From Neurospora tetraspora (Eukaryota > Ascomycota > Sordariomycetes > Sordariales > Sordariaceae): 64,000 nucleotides of DNA. Position numbers and translations under genes: made by a program. The stretch's first letter is position 1; each line of letters opens with the position of its first letter. This document shows positions 1 through 13,064 of this stretch, piece by piece. The notes beneath the pieces were generated by a model that was not told where the DNA came from, ran no database searches, and saw only the letters and a program-made list of their open reading frames with translations. The stretch covers positions 2,666,001 to 2,730,000 of the forward strand of contig NW_026944384.1 of the NCBI RefSeq assembly GCF_033439725.1, written 5' to 3'.

Positions 1-3000
1 CCTGGTAGATGGAGACAAAAACCCAGACGAAAAAGGTGCGGTAGGAAAGAGAGCTGCCGGAGGTTAGCTCCTTGTAGAGCTCGGGATACAAATTGGCGAG
101 GTCTTCGTCTACGTCCTTGTCGAGGACGAGGGAGAGAACCGGGAAGGCGGTGTAGACTGTTGCGTAGCCTACCATTAGCCAGTCCTGTGTTTTTGGTTAG
201 TGACTGCGACTGCAACGAAAGGGATGACCTGGGAGGGAAACATACCTTGTAAAGACCCTCCGGCTCGAACTTCAACGCAATACTGTACATAGTCTGACAA
301 ACAGCAATAATCAAGCCACGGTGGATAACAAACTGCGCCAGCTTCGCGCTGCGCTTATAGCTATTACGACCGTGCCAGACCAAAAGCTTCGTCAAATGGT
401 GGAACTGCTCAATGGAAAAGTCGGCCGCCAAACTAGCCTGACGACCCTCCTTGCCCACAATACCCACACCCACGTCCGCAGCCTGGATCATGGAAACATC
501 GTTTCCACCGTCTCCGATGCAGCAGACGCGCTTCTTGGTGTACTCCTTGATCAGCTTGGCGACCTCGGCCTTCTGCGTCGGCGAGCAACGGCAGGCCACG
601 ACGGTCGGCAAGAGCACAGCTACCGAGATGAACTCGCGCCGGAAGTGGGTCAGGTACATGGCCAGGGACTCTCCGTCGATGAGCAGACAGGAATCGGTCT
701 TGCTCCGAAGCAGGTCCAGATTATCTTGCGCACCATCCTTCCTCCTGAGCTTGGCGATAGTGTGGATGTACTGACCCCTGGCAACGAGCTTGGAGCTCAC
801 GGCGACGCAACGAGCGGTTTCCACCTTGTCGCCGGTAAGCATCCAGATTTTGATACCGGCGTTGCGAAGAAGCTCCAGAGACGGCTTGACGTCTTTCTGC
901 AGCTTATCTTCGACACCCGTCACGCCGAGCAGTTCTAGGTTATGCTCGAGGTACTGCGAGACGACAGCTTGCATGTTGGCTTCGCGACCGCTGATGGCGA
1001 GCGAGGCCTCGTGGTGCTTGGCAGAAAATTCCTGATATTCCTTCAAAGACAGACGCTTCCTGCCGACCACGAGCGTGCGGAGACCTTCACGCGCCATGTT
1101 CGCCGTCTCCTCGTCGAGCCAGTCGTTGGCGGCGACGATGGAGCTCATGACGGTGTCTGCACCCTTTTGATAGAACCAGATTTCGCTGCTTCCGAGGCTG
1201 GGGTTTCCGGGTTGGAGCTTTTCGTAGAACTGGACAATGATGCCCATGCGCTTGCCCTCTGAGGTGAAGGGGAATATGTCGAGAATACGAACCTTGACCA
1301 CCGGCCGGCCGGTTTCGGCGGATTCGAGGACGATGTTCTTGCGATCTCGGTGAGCCAGACGCAGGCCTACGGATTCGGTCCATTTGACAATGGCAATCTC
1401 GTCAGGCGAGCTGGCTTGATATGAGTTGACAGTTTGACCGTTCTCGTCTTCTTCCGAGGTCGGGGTAACATTGTGGCAGAGGGCAAGAGCTAGGACGACA
1501 TCGCGGACACGCGACCCAATCTCACGGCGTGTTCTCGTAGCACCAACGTTGGCGGCCGAGTATGCCGAGGACGGGGTTGCTAGAGCCAGGCTTGCGGAAG
1601 AGGCCGAGGAGCTCAGGTTGAACCCTTGCTTCACGTAGGTGGCAACCTCGTCCATTGCTTCGTTGGCATATGAGACAGTGCCGACGTGGATCTTCTTCAT
1701 CTCCATTTCGTTTTGGGTTAAGGTGCCCGTCTTGTCACTCAGAAGATACTCTATCCGTCCCAGATCCTCAGGAATCGTACTGGTTCGCACAACAGCCCCG
1801 GGGATCCCAGGATCTCTTTGGATAAACCATGAGTAGACAGACTTGCCGAGATCCAAGTTGACACGAAGACTGATGGGAACAATGGTGGAGAACAATACCA
1901 AGAATCTCATGATCTTAACGTACCAGACGTTTCCCTTGGCCGTGCTGAAGCCTTCCAGAGCAACAAGAACGATAGACAGGAACAGTGTGAGGAAACACAG
2001 GATTTTGGTGAGTGAGTTGATCTCATACTCCAGAAGGCCGGTCTTTGATCGCGAAGGTGATGTAGACAAAGCTGACCGGGTTTGGGGTCCGGTATAAACA
2101 ATAACTGCGAGGGTTGTCGCATTCGATGCGATGACGGTATTTGCCCAAGCTGTGTTGTCAATCGAGAGGGGCGCTGCCTTGATATCGTCGCCCTCCCTAG
2201 GGTTGTAGGCGGCACCGCTCATTACATCCTGTCGCGAAGGGAGAAGTTCCAGTGTTCCGACGAACTCGTTGACCCTCTTGTCAGGCTTTCCGGCTGTAAC
2301 GCGAAGACGAACCAGTTCTTCAGTGCCGAGGTTCTGAGATAACGGGGATGCCAACCGCAGCTTCCAATCAGTTTCACCATCCAGTTGATCAGTCCGAATA
2401 AAAGTCTCGCCGCTAGAGCTTCCCTCGGCGCCCTTGTTGTCGTTCTCCGTAGACGTTTCCGCGTTCTTGGAACTGCCCTCCCCGGCACCGTCATCCTCGA
2501 CATGATCCAGCAGTAGCACCTCCTCCTTCGCAGGTACCTCCTCCTCAGCCTCCTTGTTGGCACTCGACTCATGCGTCAAGCACTTGAGAATGATAACATC
2601 CGCCGGAACGCGATGGCCCTTGGTAAGCTTCAAGACATCACCGACTTTGAGATCCCGCGACTTTTTGCTGATTTCCGAAACGTAGGATGCCGGTAGGTTG
2701 CGAAGACCCTGACCTTCAGCCTGTTCCTCTTCTTCCTGGATATCCGACAAGCGGTCAGTTTCCTGCTCAATGCCAAGACGTTTAGAGCCCTTTCGTGTAT
2801 GCGACGATTTCATCTTCCTCCTCGGCCTGTTTATGCCCAAGCTTGCCCCTGGATCCTCAAACTGTAGGACGGTGTACTCTTCGGAATTCGCCTCATTATC
2901 TCTCCTCCTCCTCTCGATATCGTCGTAAGCCTCTTTTGCTAGGGTGATGAACAAGACGAATGCCAAGGGTGCAACATAAGTGGAGAGATAGCCGATTCGT

Positions 3001-3668
3001 AGTGCGGGGATGGCCTGTGAGAGGGCGACCAGGAGGAAGTACAGGTTGAAGAAGAAGGAGAACTCGTTGTATAGAGTGACTGGCAGAAAACTCCATGCGG
3101 TGTACTTTGCGTTGGATATGATGTTGGGTGGGAAACGGGTAGACTGCGATGAGCCAACTGCAACTAATCGTGACGATGAGGGGTCATCCTCCTCCTGTTC
3201 TTGTTCCTCGCTATGGCTGCTCTGGTCACCCGACATAAAGCTTGGTAGCTTCATCGAGATGTTTCGAAGACCGTCACTGGCGAACGACCTGCGTCGTCTT
3301 CCGCTACTGGTTCGCATGCGGCCGCCACCGCCATGTTCGCTGAGAAGGCCGGCATCCTCGTCGTGGGTGGCACTACTGACGGAGTAGTCATGGCGGAGCA
3401 GAGCGTCGGCGTCCTCGTCGTTTCTATCTCGGCTACGGCCTAGCTCGCCATATCCATTGCGTTTGGCGCCACGGCGTAGACCACCCATGCGAAGATTGCG
3501 AAGTGCTATACTTGGAGGAGGAGGACGTTGTTCGGACTGCTGCTGGTGGTTAGTGGGATCGTTTGCCTGGGGATCGAGTTCTTCGAGGTCTATCTCCAAG
3601 TCGGAGTCGGATTCATCGACGTGGGAATCGGGCGGCTTGGAGAGATGGTATGGGTCTGAAGAAGGCAT
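1..3668 (-). CDS. NEO1: P4-type phospholipid-transporting ATPase, Neo1/ATP9 type (3' end outside window)
   Basis: Phospholipid flippase of the P4-ATPase family; Neo1-type members act at Golgi and endosomes to keep aminophospholipids on the cytosolic leaflet. Two exons are visible: 246-3668 (1,141 codons, phase 0) and 1-184, separated by a 61-bp intron with GTATGT donor, CACTAAC branch point and ACACAG acceptor. The reading frame runs off the left edge after about 1,202 residues. Visible motifs are DGET at about 430-433 (actuator domain), the phosphorylated Asp in DKTGTLT at about 645, MLTGDK around 943-948 and GDGGND ending near 1057. The first 200 residues are acidic, Ser-rich and probably disordered, longer than in yeast Neo1 (1,151 aa in total). 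The stretch [12 protein letters not shown] in exon 2 is typical of the Neo1 branch rather than Dnf/Drs2. The start ATG is the first one heading the frame. It diverges from Sec16. Confidence 0.93.
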   Translation of the reverse strand, partial: MPSSDPYHLSKPPDSHVDESDSDLEIDLEELDPQANDPTNHQQQSEQRPPPPSIALRNLRMGGLRRGAKRNGYGELGRSRDRNDEDADALLRHDYSVSSATHDEDAGLLSEHGGGGRMRTSSGRRRRSFASDGLRNISMKLPSFMSGDQSSHSEEQEQEEDDPSSSRLVAVGSSQSTRFPPNIISNAKYTAWSFLPVTLYNEFSFFFNLYFLLVALSQAIPALRIGYLSTYVAPLAFVLFITLAKEAYDDIERRRRDNEANSEEYTVLQFEDPGASLGINRPRRKMKSSHTRKGSKRLGIEQETDRLSDIQEEEEQAEGQGLRNLPASYVSEISKKSRDLKVGDVLKLTKGHRVPADVIILKCLTHESSANKEAEEEVPAKEEVLLLDHVEDDGAGEGSSKNAETSTENDNKGAEGSSSGETFIRTDQLDGETDWKLRLASPLSQNLGTEELVRLRVTAGKPDKRVNEFVGTLELLPSRQDVMSGAAYNPREGDDIKAAPLSIDNTAWANTVIASNATTLAVIVYTGPQTRSALSTSPSRSKTGLLEYEINSLTKILCFLTLFLSIVLVALEGFSTAKGNVWYVKIMRFLVLFSTIVPISLRVNLDLGKSVYSWFIQRDPGIPGAVVRTSTIPEDLGRIEYLLSDKTGTLTQNEMEMKKIHVGTVSYANEAMDEVATYVKQGFNLSSSASSASLALATPSSAYSAANVGATRTRREIGSRVRDVVLALALCHNVTPTSEEDENGQTVNSYQASSPDEIAIVKWTESVGLRLAHRDRKNIVLESAETGRPVVKVRILDIFPFTSEGKRMGIIVQFYEKLQPGNPSLGSSEIWFYQKGADTVMSSIVAANDWLDEETANMAREGLRTLVVGRKRLSLKEYQEFSAKHHEASLAISGREANMQAVVSQYLEHNLELLGVTGVEDKLQKDVKPSLELLRNAGIKIWMLTGDKVETARCVAVSSKLVARGQYIHTIAKLRRKDGAQDNLDLLRSKTDSCLLIDGESLAMYLTHFRREFISVAVLLPTVVACRCSPTQKAEVAKLIKEYTKKRVCCIGDGGNDVSMIQAADVGVGIVGKEGRQASLAADFSIEQFHHLTKLLVWHGRNSYKRSAKLAQFVIHRGLIIAVCQTMYSIALKFEPEGLYKVCFPPRSSLSLQSQSLTKNTGLANGRLRNSLHRLPGSLPRPRQGRRRRPRQFVSRALQGANLRQLSFLPHLFRLGFCLHLP

Positions 3669-5152
3669 TCCGCATTGGGCGAAGCCCTTTCCTCCACAAG
3701 TAACGTATTTCTTCCAAGTATCTGTCGCGGCCTAACTGTAGCTAAGGTAGCTTGGGCTGTGGTCGTGACTGCTTTCGGATCTGGTTGGTTTGTTTGGGTT
3801 GAGTTAGAGGGGTCGCTTGGGAGGGTCCTCTTTGTGTCGAGATCAACTCCTCCTTCCCATAAATAGTGGCCGTGGTTGGTAGTCTAGGTGCGTCTGTCTG
3901 CTGCTGGGTGCTGTTGGGTGCTGTGTGTGCTGCGCTTGCAAGGGGAGTCGAGATAGTGGGTGTGTGTAAGGTAAGTTGATAAAGTTAGAGGTACTGCTGG
4001 GCAAATACTCCAGTCGTGAATCGTGCGAGTAATTCGTATAATGTTTAAGTCGTCGTGGCATAAGTATAGTCCGTCGTGTCGCACAGCTGGGGAAAGATGG
4101 CGATCGCATGTGATGGAAGAAAGTCACAAACGGAGAACGGAAACTAACAAAGTGCCTGGTGAGTGGCAGTGATCGGACTGTGTGCGCGGCCTGCTTTCCG
4201 TACCGTACCTCTACGATGACAGCTCCCTCCTGGGGCGTCCAGGCTTATCTGTTAAGGGTGCACTTGTTAAGACATAGGAATCGCCACTCAGAAACAGTCT
4301 TTCCCTAACACCAAGAAAGCCCGATAAGCTTCCGCTTCATCGTTCATGCCCCCAGCCGCTGCCATCCTTTTTGGTCATCGTGGTAAGGACAGCTGTTGTA
4401 ACTTTTTTTGTTAGAGATTCCCCGCGCATTCCCCGCCATCCACATATCAGACCGCCTAGAGTTGCCAGGTGCATACAGAGTACAGGACTTCTGCAACCTC
4501 TCTTTCCAATTGCAACGGCGCACCACTCAGGTGTCTGAACTCTTCCGACTCATCGTCACAGTCTTGGATCTTGACAAGTTGCAACATCTTTCATTCTGCC
4601 GTTGCGCAGTCCCGTCCTTCCTTCCCACGTGTGATCGACCATTCCATCCCAACGTTTCTCAAGATCTGTAACAAACAGGACGACAGCACTGCCCTCCTCC
4701 TTTTCATCACGAAACATAGCCGGCGTTTATACTTTGACCACCATGATCAGCTGTTGAATCTACTCTGCCTGAATACTTGGTTCTTTGTACAAGTCAGTCG
4801 TCCCTTTGCTTGCCCCTATTCCCAATCCCATTCGACAATTGCACTCTGGGCGTGGTGAACAGGGGTCGTCTTATCCTCCGAGGCTCCTCAACAAGTCCGC
4901 TCCCAGTTCCCGTCGCCAATCGCCGTTCGGTTACGCGATCAAGCGATCGAGTTTCGCCCCATCCTGGACTTCCCACTACTAAGCTAGCTCCTGGCCAACG
5001 ACACCCTTTCTCCATCTCCAATCTTCCGCCTACTTACTCTCCTCCTCTTCATGTACTAACCTTACTTAATATATACAGTAATTCTTTCTTTTTCTTGCTT
5101 GCGCGCACGTATACAGCGTCTCCAGCTGTACCGCGCCATCTAATCACCCACC
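3669..5152. promoter_or_regulatory. Divergent promoter region, Neo1-type ATPase / Sec16
   Basis: These 1.48 kb between two start codons hold no convincing ORF. The part next to Sec16 (about 4600-5150) is strongly pyrimidine-rich on the plus strand, as usual for Neurospora promoters and leaders. Transcription start sites cannot be placed by eye. Confidence 0.5.
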
Positions 5153-8100
5153 ATGGCTTCATGGAACCCGGCATTCATGCCAGACGCGGTCGCCGACATC
5201 CCGGCACCCTTACCGACTGACGACCCCGTCGCCGACACAATAGATCATGCGAACGGTGTAGCCCAAGATGGCTCCGATTTCTGGGGAAGACACGGCGGAG
5301 AAGGGGATGATGCGCCAGCCCAGAACGGCGGAACTGACTCCTGGTTCCCCGACTATGGAACAGGCAATCATACGACAGTACCCGCGACTGATGCGCAAGC
5401 CACGACCCAAATACCCAGTGAAACCGAACAGTCGGATACCAACACCCCCGATACCGCTATCGAACAGACAGAGACCGCACATGTAACCACAGAAGATCCT
5501 GAAGCTGTCGAGCCAGCCCCTACTCAGACTGAAGCTCCCGGGCCCATCGTAGAGGATGCACAAGCTACCGAGGCGGCCTCAGAAGACGCTACGACCGCCG
5601 ACATCGCCGCCGAACATGCTGAGCCTGCCGATGCCGCCACAGAAAAGGCCGATACAGACGAACCAGCGGATGTCGCTTCCAAGCACACGAGTACAATGTC
5701 CTTCACTCGAACCATTCCCCATGAACCGAGCTGGAGCGATGACGGCGATCCTGATCCTGAGTGGAACCTCGCACGAGCGGATACGGACCCCTTCAAGTTC
5801 TTGCCATCAAACGAAAGGACCAACTCCTTCCCTCCTGTTCCTCCTCTAGAACAGCACGAGCAACAGCAGGAAGAGCAGCAAGAACACCAGCAGGAACACC
5901 AGCAGCAACACCAACCCGAGCCTCATTTGGAGCAGTCACCAATTGTCCAGCCCCAGGTTGCGGATTTCCTTCGTGATGACGACGAGGTGGAGGTACAGGG
6001 CGATGATGGGTTCTTCAGCCAGTTGTCTGAGGTACAGAACGATGGATTTGATCAGTTTGGCGCCGAAGACGAGGACGCTTCTCAGCAGTACATGGGTGGT
6101 GACCTAGGTGATAAGGCCACTGAGGTGCTTGATACCCGTTTCGAAGAAGGTGTTCCCCTGATTTCACATGATGGAAACACGACAGCCCATCGGGAGGATA
6201 CAAAGGACCTATTCGGGGGAGAGGACGCCAATGACGAAGACGACTTCTTCAGTCAGGTTCAGCAAGGAGGTGCCGACCAGACTGAACATGAGCCGCAGCC
6301 GCTTGAACGCAAGTCGACAATGCAGGTATTGGGCGCTATGGACATGGGCTCCGTCCAACCAAGCTTCCCTCCAATGGAAGAACAACCCGAGGAAGAGGCG
6401 GATGCCGTGGTAGAGGCGCATGGCCAGGACCATCCCGAGACAACGACTACAGATCTGAATACAGGTGAAAGTAACGAGGAACACAAGCCGGAGGAAAAGA
6501 AGCCAGAAGGCGAAGATGTCGAGGCCAAGTGGAAGGAACTGTTTGCCGATGACGAAGAGGACACCTTATCACTTCTTGATGATTCTACGGAGGCGTCGAA
6601 TGAGAACAAGGAGATTGACCCGGCTGCGTTCTTTGGGAGTGATGATGAGGGCTTTCTCGACGATTCAGAGGAGTTCCCAACAATGGAAACAACCCAGCCC
6701 AGTGCGCCTAGCGTAGCTGGCTCCAACACCACGACAACCCCTACCGCCCGGCACATGCCTCAGACCCAAACCCCGAGCTTGGCTGGAGCCGCGAATCCCT
6801 ATGCCCCGACTGCACCACCCCTAACTTCGATGCCGTCGAATCCTTACTTCCCTGCCGCACCCAGCACGGTTACGCACACACCGTCTGTTACGCCCTTTGG
6901 CGCCCCTGTTTCGGCTCCTCCTCCAACCGGGAAATTTGGGTATGGCGCGGTTCCTCCGCCACAGCTTGAAAGGAAAGCCGAAAGTTTCGTCGACAAAAAG
7001 GGCAGCTACCAGTCACCGTACGACCTTCCTATGGAGGTAGTCAAGGTAAAGAAGCGCCCAAGTATGGCAACTCTTAACAAGCCTGTGACAGCACCGGCCG
7101 TTCCACCTCCTCCTAAAATCGCAACTCACCTGCCTCCTCCACCTCCTACCTCTGTTCCACACTCATCCCAGCCTGGTGTCAAGCCGCCACCGCCTCGTGG
7201 TGAAGCCAAGCCGAAGGAGAAGTTCTTTGAGGAGCTTCCTGTAGTCACAAAGGCGCGCCCAGCTTCTCGACATACAACGGGTACCGCATCGCCGGCACAG
7301 TCTAGCCCATATGGCCCACCACCCTCGGCTGCCCCCCCACCTTCTATTGCCTCGCGGCCACCGGTCCCTGGAATACCTTCTGCCATGGGGTCTGCTCCCA
7401 ACTCTCCCCCTACCCAGCATGCGGAGATTCCCAACCTGGTTGCGCCGCCGCGTGTCAACCCTTACGCTTCGATACAACCCAGCACTACTAGCCTTGCTCC
7501 CGCTGTTCCTGCCCCGGCTTCAAGCCGTTATTCTCCAGCGCCTCCAAGTGGGTCACAGCTCAGCACTCCCGTCCCACCTGCTGCGGCAAGCCGTTACTCT
7601 CCTGCTCCGCCAGCTTCTCGGCCAACGAGTTCGGGTTATACCCCGACTACTTCGGTGCCACCGGTTCTACCACCGGTCTTGGCGCATCAGCCCCGTACCT
7701 CAAGTCCGTTGGCACATTTCGAGTCGAGACCTCTTGTGTCTAGCCATACAGAAAGTGGTTTATCGGAAAAGCGGAGTAGCAACTCGTTATACGACTTGCG
7801 ACTCCAAAGGGTGCCTTCTCTGCCTCCGACTCAAGAGGTGGAAGAAGAAGGCCCCATGCAGGGTATGGTATCCCCAAATCAAGTACCAGCATCCCACCAA
7901 ACCTCTCCTACGGCGTCAAGGCATGCCGCTTTGCCACACCGGTCTAGAAGGACGCCACCTCCCCAGTCTCTAACTGTGCAGCCGGTGACGTTTCCTCAGA
8001 GGGCGACATCCAGCTATCAACCTGCGGATCAACCTGCGGCTGCTGCTCCATCTCATGACTTTGCTCCACCACCTCGATCGCAGACTCAATCCCCTGGGGC

Positions 8101-11100
8101 GCTCTACGGGAACAGGAATGCAAAGCCTATTGACCCGATCCCTCGTCCTTCGTCGGTCACGGACACAACTTCGCCGCGGGCTGCCTTGTATTCTCCCATT
8201 ACTATGCAACCCAGCTCCACCTTCCCTCCTATTTCCACGACTACCTCGCGGCCGCGTGGTAACACTCAGAATTTCAACCTAGTGCCCCCGACAGATGGTA
8301 GAGAGCATGATCCCCTACAGAGATGGCGTGGTGTTCCTCTTATTTCGTGGGGTGTAGGTGGAACTCTGGTGACAATGTTCCCCAAGGACGTGCCACGATA
8401 TGGCATGAACCAAACTGCCCCCATGGTTATTCGTAGCCCAGGAGAAGTCAAGGTCAAGAGCATGAAGGATATAGAGCCGATGGAGGAGCGTTTGGCTAAA
8501 TTCCCCGGGCCTTTGAAGGGAAAGTCGAAAAAGAAGGAGACCATCGCCTGGTTGACAAGCGGCATTGAGACACTGGAGAGGACTGTGCCTACTAACCTGT
8601 CTCATCAGCTCCACCCGTCTCACGAGGACAAGCGGACAACAGAGAGACTCTTGCTTTGGAAGATTCTGAGGGTCTTCGTCGAGCATGATGGCGTGTTGGA
8701 AAGTAATCCGACCGTTAACCAAGCTGTGCGCGAAATCCTGTATCCAGAAGCTTCAACCATTGGTGGTCAGCCTGAGTTCACGAATGCGCTGAACCCATCG
8801 GGATTGGGCAATTCTGCCACGACTTCACTACAGGCCGACTCGGTTGATTCCTCCGCCGTTGAGCAGATCCGCAATCATCTCATCAGTAGCGACAGTGAGA
8901 AGGCTGTTTGGGCTGCGGTCGATAAGCGGCTGTGGGGCCATGCTTTCCTGCTGGCCAACGCCCTTAACCCTGACCTTTATAAGCGGGTCGCTCAGGAATT
9001 TGTCAAGAACGAGGTGAATTCCACCGGTCACAACAATGAGTCGCTCGCCGCTCTTTATGATGTCCTTTCTGGCAACCATGAAGAAAGCGTGGACGAGCTG
9101 GTGCCCGCCCATGCCCGTGCCGGTCTTCAGCTAGTGGCCAAAGATTCCTCTTCTGGTCCCTCCAAGGACGCCATGGGTGGTCTTGATAAGTGGCGCGAAA
9201 CCCTCTCTTTGATCCTCAGCAACAGGACCCCTGATGATGCCCGGGCCATCAAATCTTTGGGCAACTTGCTGTCAGGTTATGGAAGAGCCGAGGCCGCTCA
9301 CATCTGCTTCTTGTTTGCCAGAAGTCAGGCCATTTTCGGTGGCCTGGATAACCCGAACTCCAACTTTGTGCTTGTTGGGTCTGACCATAGGAGGCAGGCT
9401 GACCAGTTTGCAAAGGAGATCGAGCCACTTTTGTTGAGCGAGGTTTATGAGTACGGCCAAAGCCTTGCTGGTGGTACCGTACCCGTCAGCAATCCTCATT
9501 TGGCAGCGTACAAACTACACCACGCGTATGCTCTGGCCGAGTATGGCTTCAGAGACAAGGCGCTTCAGTACTGCGAGGCTATAATGGCTGCGATTACTGC
9601 GCAGACGAAGCGCTCTCCTTACTACCATCCCATCCTTGAGGCCTATGTCGATGACTTGATGAAGCGATTGAAGCAGGCACCCAAGGAAGAATCAAATTCT
9701 TGGATTCCGAAGCCTAGCATGAACAAGGTATCTGATTCCATGTGGAACCGGTTCAACAAGTTTGTCGCTGGAGATGACAACGAGGATGGCAGTAAGGGCT
9801 CACCTGACGCTGCGGGAGAATCCGGTCCCTTCGCACGAATCGCCGGAGGAACCCCGACTATCAGTCGCTCACCCTCTGTCAACAATCTGGAGACCTTTGG
9901 CGCGCCAATCCCCAGCTATGGTATGCCTAGTGCTCCCGTGACGAATGGTCCTAACATGTTCTCTCCTCCTCCCACCCGTACTGCTTCACGCTATGCACCA
10001 GGCGCTCCTCAACCTTCGACTCCGAACTATAACCCCTACGAGACGAACTCTCCATATGCGCCTCGTTCATCAATGGAAAGAGCCTCAGGCGAGTACAGCA
10101 GAAGCTCGGTTGAGCTTCCGCGTCAGTCCTTGGATTCTCAGCGGGGTTATTCGCACAGCAGCTATGCTCCCAACCGTACATCTTCGCCTGCTCAGCCATA
10201 TACACCCTACGGCACGACGCCACACGAATCATCCTACCCTCTGCCTAACATGCAGCCTCAGCCAAGTTTGGCATCGCCACCGGCTACCACCTCTGGTTAT
10301 CCACCCTTCACTCCCCAAAACAACGTCCAGGCAAATGATGAGCCTGCTCACGAACTCCCATCTGCCCCGTCAACCGGCTACCAGCCACCATCGTACGGCG
10401 GGTATGAGCCTCCGTCATTCACCCCTTACGAGGCCCCGGTGACCAACAACGAGGAGGAGGTTGCCTCCAAGGAGAATGGTGACTTTAACCAGGGTGGTGA
10501 GGGTATCAACACCTTTGAGCCCCCTTCATTCCAGCCATATAGCTATGAGCCGCCTTCCTACGAGCCGGACACTCAGCCTTCGAAGGATGAGGATGAATCG
10601 GAGGAAGAGAAGCCCAAGCCGAAGAAGAAGGGCCCTATGTACGATGATGATGACGACGACTTCCCCGCGGTGCCGAAGCCTGCCGGGAAGTCCAAGGCTG
10701 AGATTGACCGGGAGAACGAGGAGATGGTCCGTCGGATCGCCGAAGAAGAAGGTTAGTACCATTCCGTCCCGCTCACATTCCACTCCAAACCCCAAACGTA
10801 TCACTAACACTACCCCCAGCGAAACGCGCCGCAGAAGCCAAAGCCGCCAAAAAGGGCTGGGGCTTCACCAGCTGGTTCGGCAAGAAGGAGGCTGCCGCCG
10901 CCGACGCTGCCGCCGCCGGAAGCAGCCCCGGCAAGCCCATCCGTGCCAAGCTGGGCGAGGCCAACTCATTCTACTACGACCCCGAGCAAAAGCGGTGGGT
11001 CAACAAGAACGCCAGCCCCGAAGACCAAGCCGCCAAAAAGGCCACGCCGCCCCCGCCCAAGGGCGGCATCCCCCGCTCATCCGCCTCCAGCCCTGCTCCC

Positions 11101-11499
11101 CCCATGGGCATGGGCGGTATGGGCGGTGGCAGCGCGCCCAACACCCCCGGCCGCGCCAGCGCCCCGCCTACCGGTCCGCCTAGACCGGCGGCGCTCATGC
11201 CTTCGGCTTCGGAGAATAGCATCGCTTCGGGCCCACCTAGTGCTGTTGGACCGCTGAGTCCAGGTGGAGGTAGCGGGCCTAACGGACCCCCTAGTGCGGG
11301 CTTGCTGTCTCCGGGCATGGGTCCGGCGGCGATGCAGCGCACGGCGTCGAGCACGAGCGCGCCGCCGACTGGTACTAGTAAGCCGTTGAGCACGACGAGC
11401 AGTATTGATGATTTGTTGGGGGCGGCGGGACCGAGGAAGAGGGGGGAGGCAAAGAAGCCAAGGAAGGCGGCTAGGTATGTGGATGTTATGCAGAAGTAG
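5153..11499 (+). CDS. SEC16: COPII coat assembly scaffold Sec16
   Basis: Scaffold that organises ER exit sites and recruits the Sec23/24 and Sec13/31 COPII subunits. Two exons: 5153-10751 and 10820-11499. The 68-bp intron has a GTTAGT donor, a CACTAAC branch point and a CCCAG acceptor; the join completes an Ala codon. The product is about 2,092 residues. Residues 1-1050 are disordered: an acidic, E/D- and Q-rich N-terminus, then Pro/Ser/Ala-rich sequence. The conserved central domain starts near residue 1055 ([14 protein letters not shown]) and continues as an alpha-solenoid (ACE1-like) to about 1510; it is known to bind Sec13. The C-terminus has a run of Asp, a basic [13 protein letters not shown] patch and an [20 protein letters not shown] block typical of Sec16 tails, followed by Gly/Pro-rich sequence. 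The start ATG sits in CACCATGGCT, a strong fungal context. Without the intron the frame stops at once after EEEG, so splicing is required. Confidence 0.95.
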
Positions 11500-12241
11500 A
11501 GGGTGATGGAGAGATGAGAGGATGGATTGTTGTATAAAGGTTAAGTTAGTTTAGATTGGATTGTTTTTGTAATGCAGAGTGTATGTACGTAATGAACGAA
11601 AGGGTTTGAACAGAAGATGATGACGTTGAAGGGAGTGAGTGATAAAGCTTGAAAAGCTGGTATACTTGATTCCACGGTTTCTTGAAGTCAAAGAAGAAAT
11701 ACAACCCAACCCGTATTTCAGAAAGACAATGTCGACTCATGTGCGTGCATCCCATAACAGCATCCTCATTCATCCTCACTCTCCCAGCCACGACCGATTG
11801 GAAGTCAATATTCCTCGCCAAGTTGATGTTGATGTTCATGTTATTATTCAAGGTCGCAGTCCATCCATCTCACGACGGATGATGGGTGGGTCTTGGCAGA
11901 CAAGGGGTAACCCAAGTAAGTAACATCCCCAAAAAGGGGGTTTGTTTACATCGAACTGAACGCAGCCGAGTCGCAGACTCGCAGACAACCATTCGATTCG
12001 CATTTACGTTCGAAACTGAACGGAAGGAGCAGCATTCGTTAACCACACACACACACACACCAACAACCCAACAGGTACCTACCTCTACCTCTGTTTAGGT
12101 CCCTTCCCCTGTCCCGTCGCATTTCATCCGTCCCATCTCTTCGCACCTGTCCACCACCAACCTGCCCCTGCCAGCCGGTAACCTGCCCCCGACCTTCAAT
12201 ACTCCCCTATATAACCCACCTCCCCGCCCCTTACCTTCCGT
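11500..12241. other. Intergenic: Sec16 3' region and tRNA-like gene upstream region
   Basis: No coding signal. It contains the presumed Sec16 3' UTR, a short CA dinucleotide repeat near 12045-12060 and, just before the tRNA-like gene, pyrimidine-rich DNA with a CTATATAA element at about 12207-12214. Confidence 0.5.
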
Positions 12242-12352
12242 GGTCCGTTGGTGTAATGGGTAAATACACTCGGGAGTAATGCGAGAAAGCTCTTCGTGAG
12301 CTATTTGTTACCAAGTAAACTGAAGTTACCGGTTCAACTCCGGTGCGGGCCA
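12242..12352 (+). tRNA. tRNA-like gene with intron; anticodon not assignable (5' half resembles tRNA-Gln)
   Basis: A 7-bp acceptor stem (GGTCCGT with GCGGGCC, two G-U pairs) closes a 111-nt unit ending in discriminator A. The D stem GTGT pairs with ATAC or ACAC, and the T arm ACCGG-TTCAACT-CCGGT is perfect, so both internal Pol III promoter boxes look good. A T-rich tract follows, as expected for Pol III termination. The first 18 nt match the start of fungal tRNA-Gln as I remember it. About 38 nt exceed a normal tRNA, implying an intron, and AGCTC-TTCGT-GAGCT forms an internal hairpin. However, I could not fold a standard 5-bp anticodon stem with U33, so the identity is open and it may be a degenerate copy. 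Confidence 0.55.
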
Positions 12353-13064
12353 CACCTTTTTTTTCTTCTTTTTTTTTATCCCCCCCCCCCCCCCCCCCCC
12401 CCTTTAACCTTTTTCTTTTTTTTATCTTTTTTATCTAGGAAACATCTTTCTTTGATCTTCTTGCGTTTTGGTTTCGTGAGAGTGTTGGAAGGTTCGTTGA
12501 GGGACCTAAAGGGGGAGGTACCTGTTGAGATGCGACGGGATGAGATGTGCCGATGCGATGGGACTAAAGATGACAGGATTGGGACTGGAGCATGTCCAAT
12601 TTTCTGCTGCTGTAATATACAAAATCACCACCGGACGGACGGCTACAGAAAGTCATTATCTAGAAAATCACCCACCGGTCATGGCTGTGCTTTGGCCGGC
12701 TCTCTCTTCGCTCAGCTTAAAGGTAGTGATCTTCGGTTGTGATATGTTAATTACACTCATTATCACAGGTTTCTGTTGCCATTTGACATTCGTTTATGGT
12801 TTAACTTGTCATGTTGATGCTCTGTAATGAGTTCTACCTTGGTCTTCTTCACATGAATTGAACTGAAATAAATAGGTAGCCATGTCCATCTATATGCCCA
12901 ATATTTTGTACGATCTAGAAAATCGTCCAGTCGTCCGTCCTTTAACTCCGTGTTTTAACATCAACATGGATGCCAAGCCTTATAGAGCTTGTCTTGCCCT
13001 TGTCCCTTCCCGTCCGTTTCCAGTATATAACCCATAACGCCATGTATGCCCAAACCTTTCAGGA
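12353..13064. other. Intergenic with 23-nt poly-C tract
   Basis: Downstream of the tRNA-like gene there is a T-rich stretch, then an unbroken run of 23 C at 12380-12402, then more T-rich sequence. The remainder is the presumed 3' flank of Hus1 (transcribed leftward) with no convincing ORF. Confidence 0.6.
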
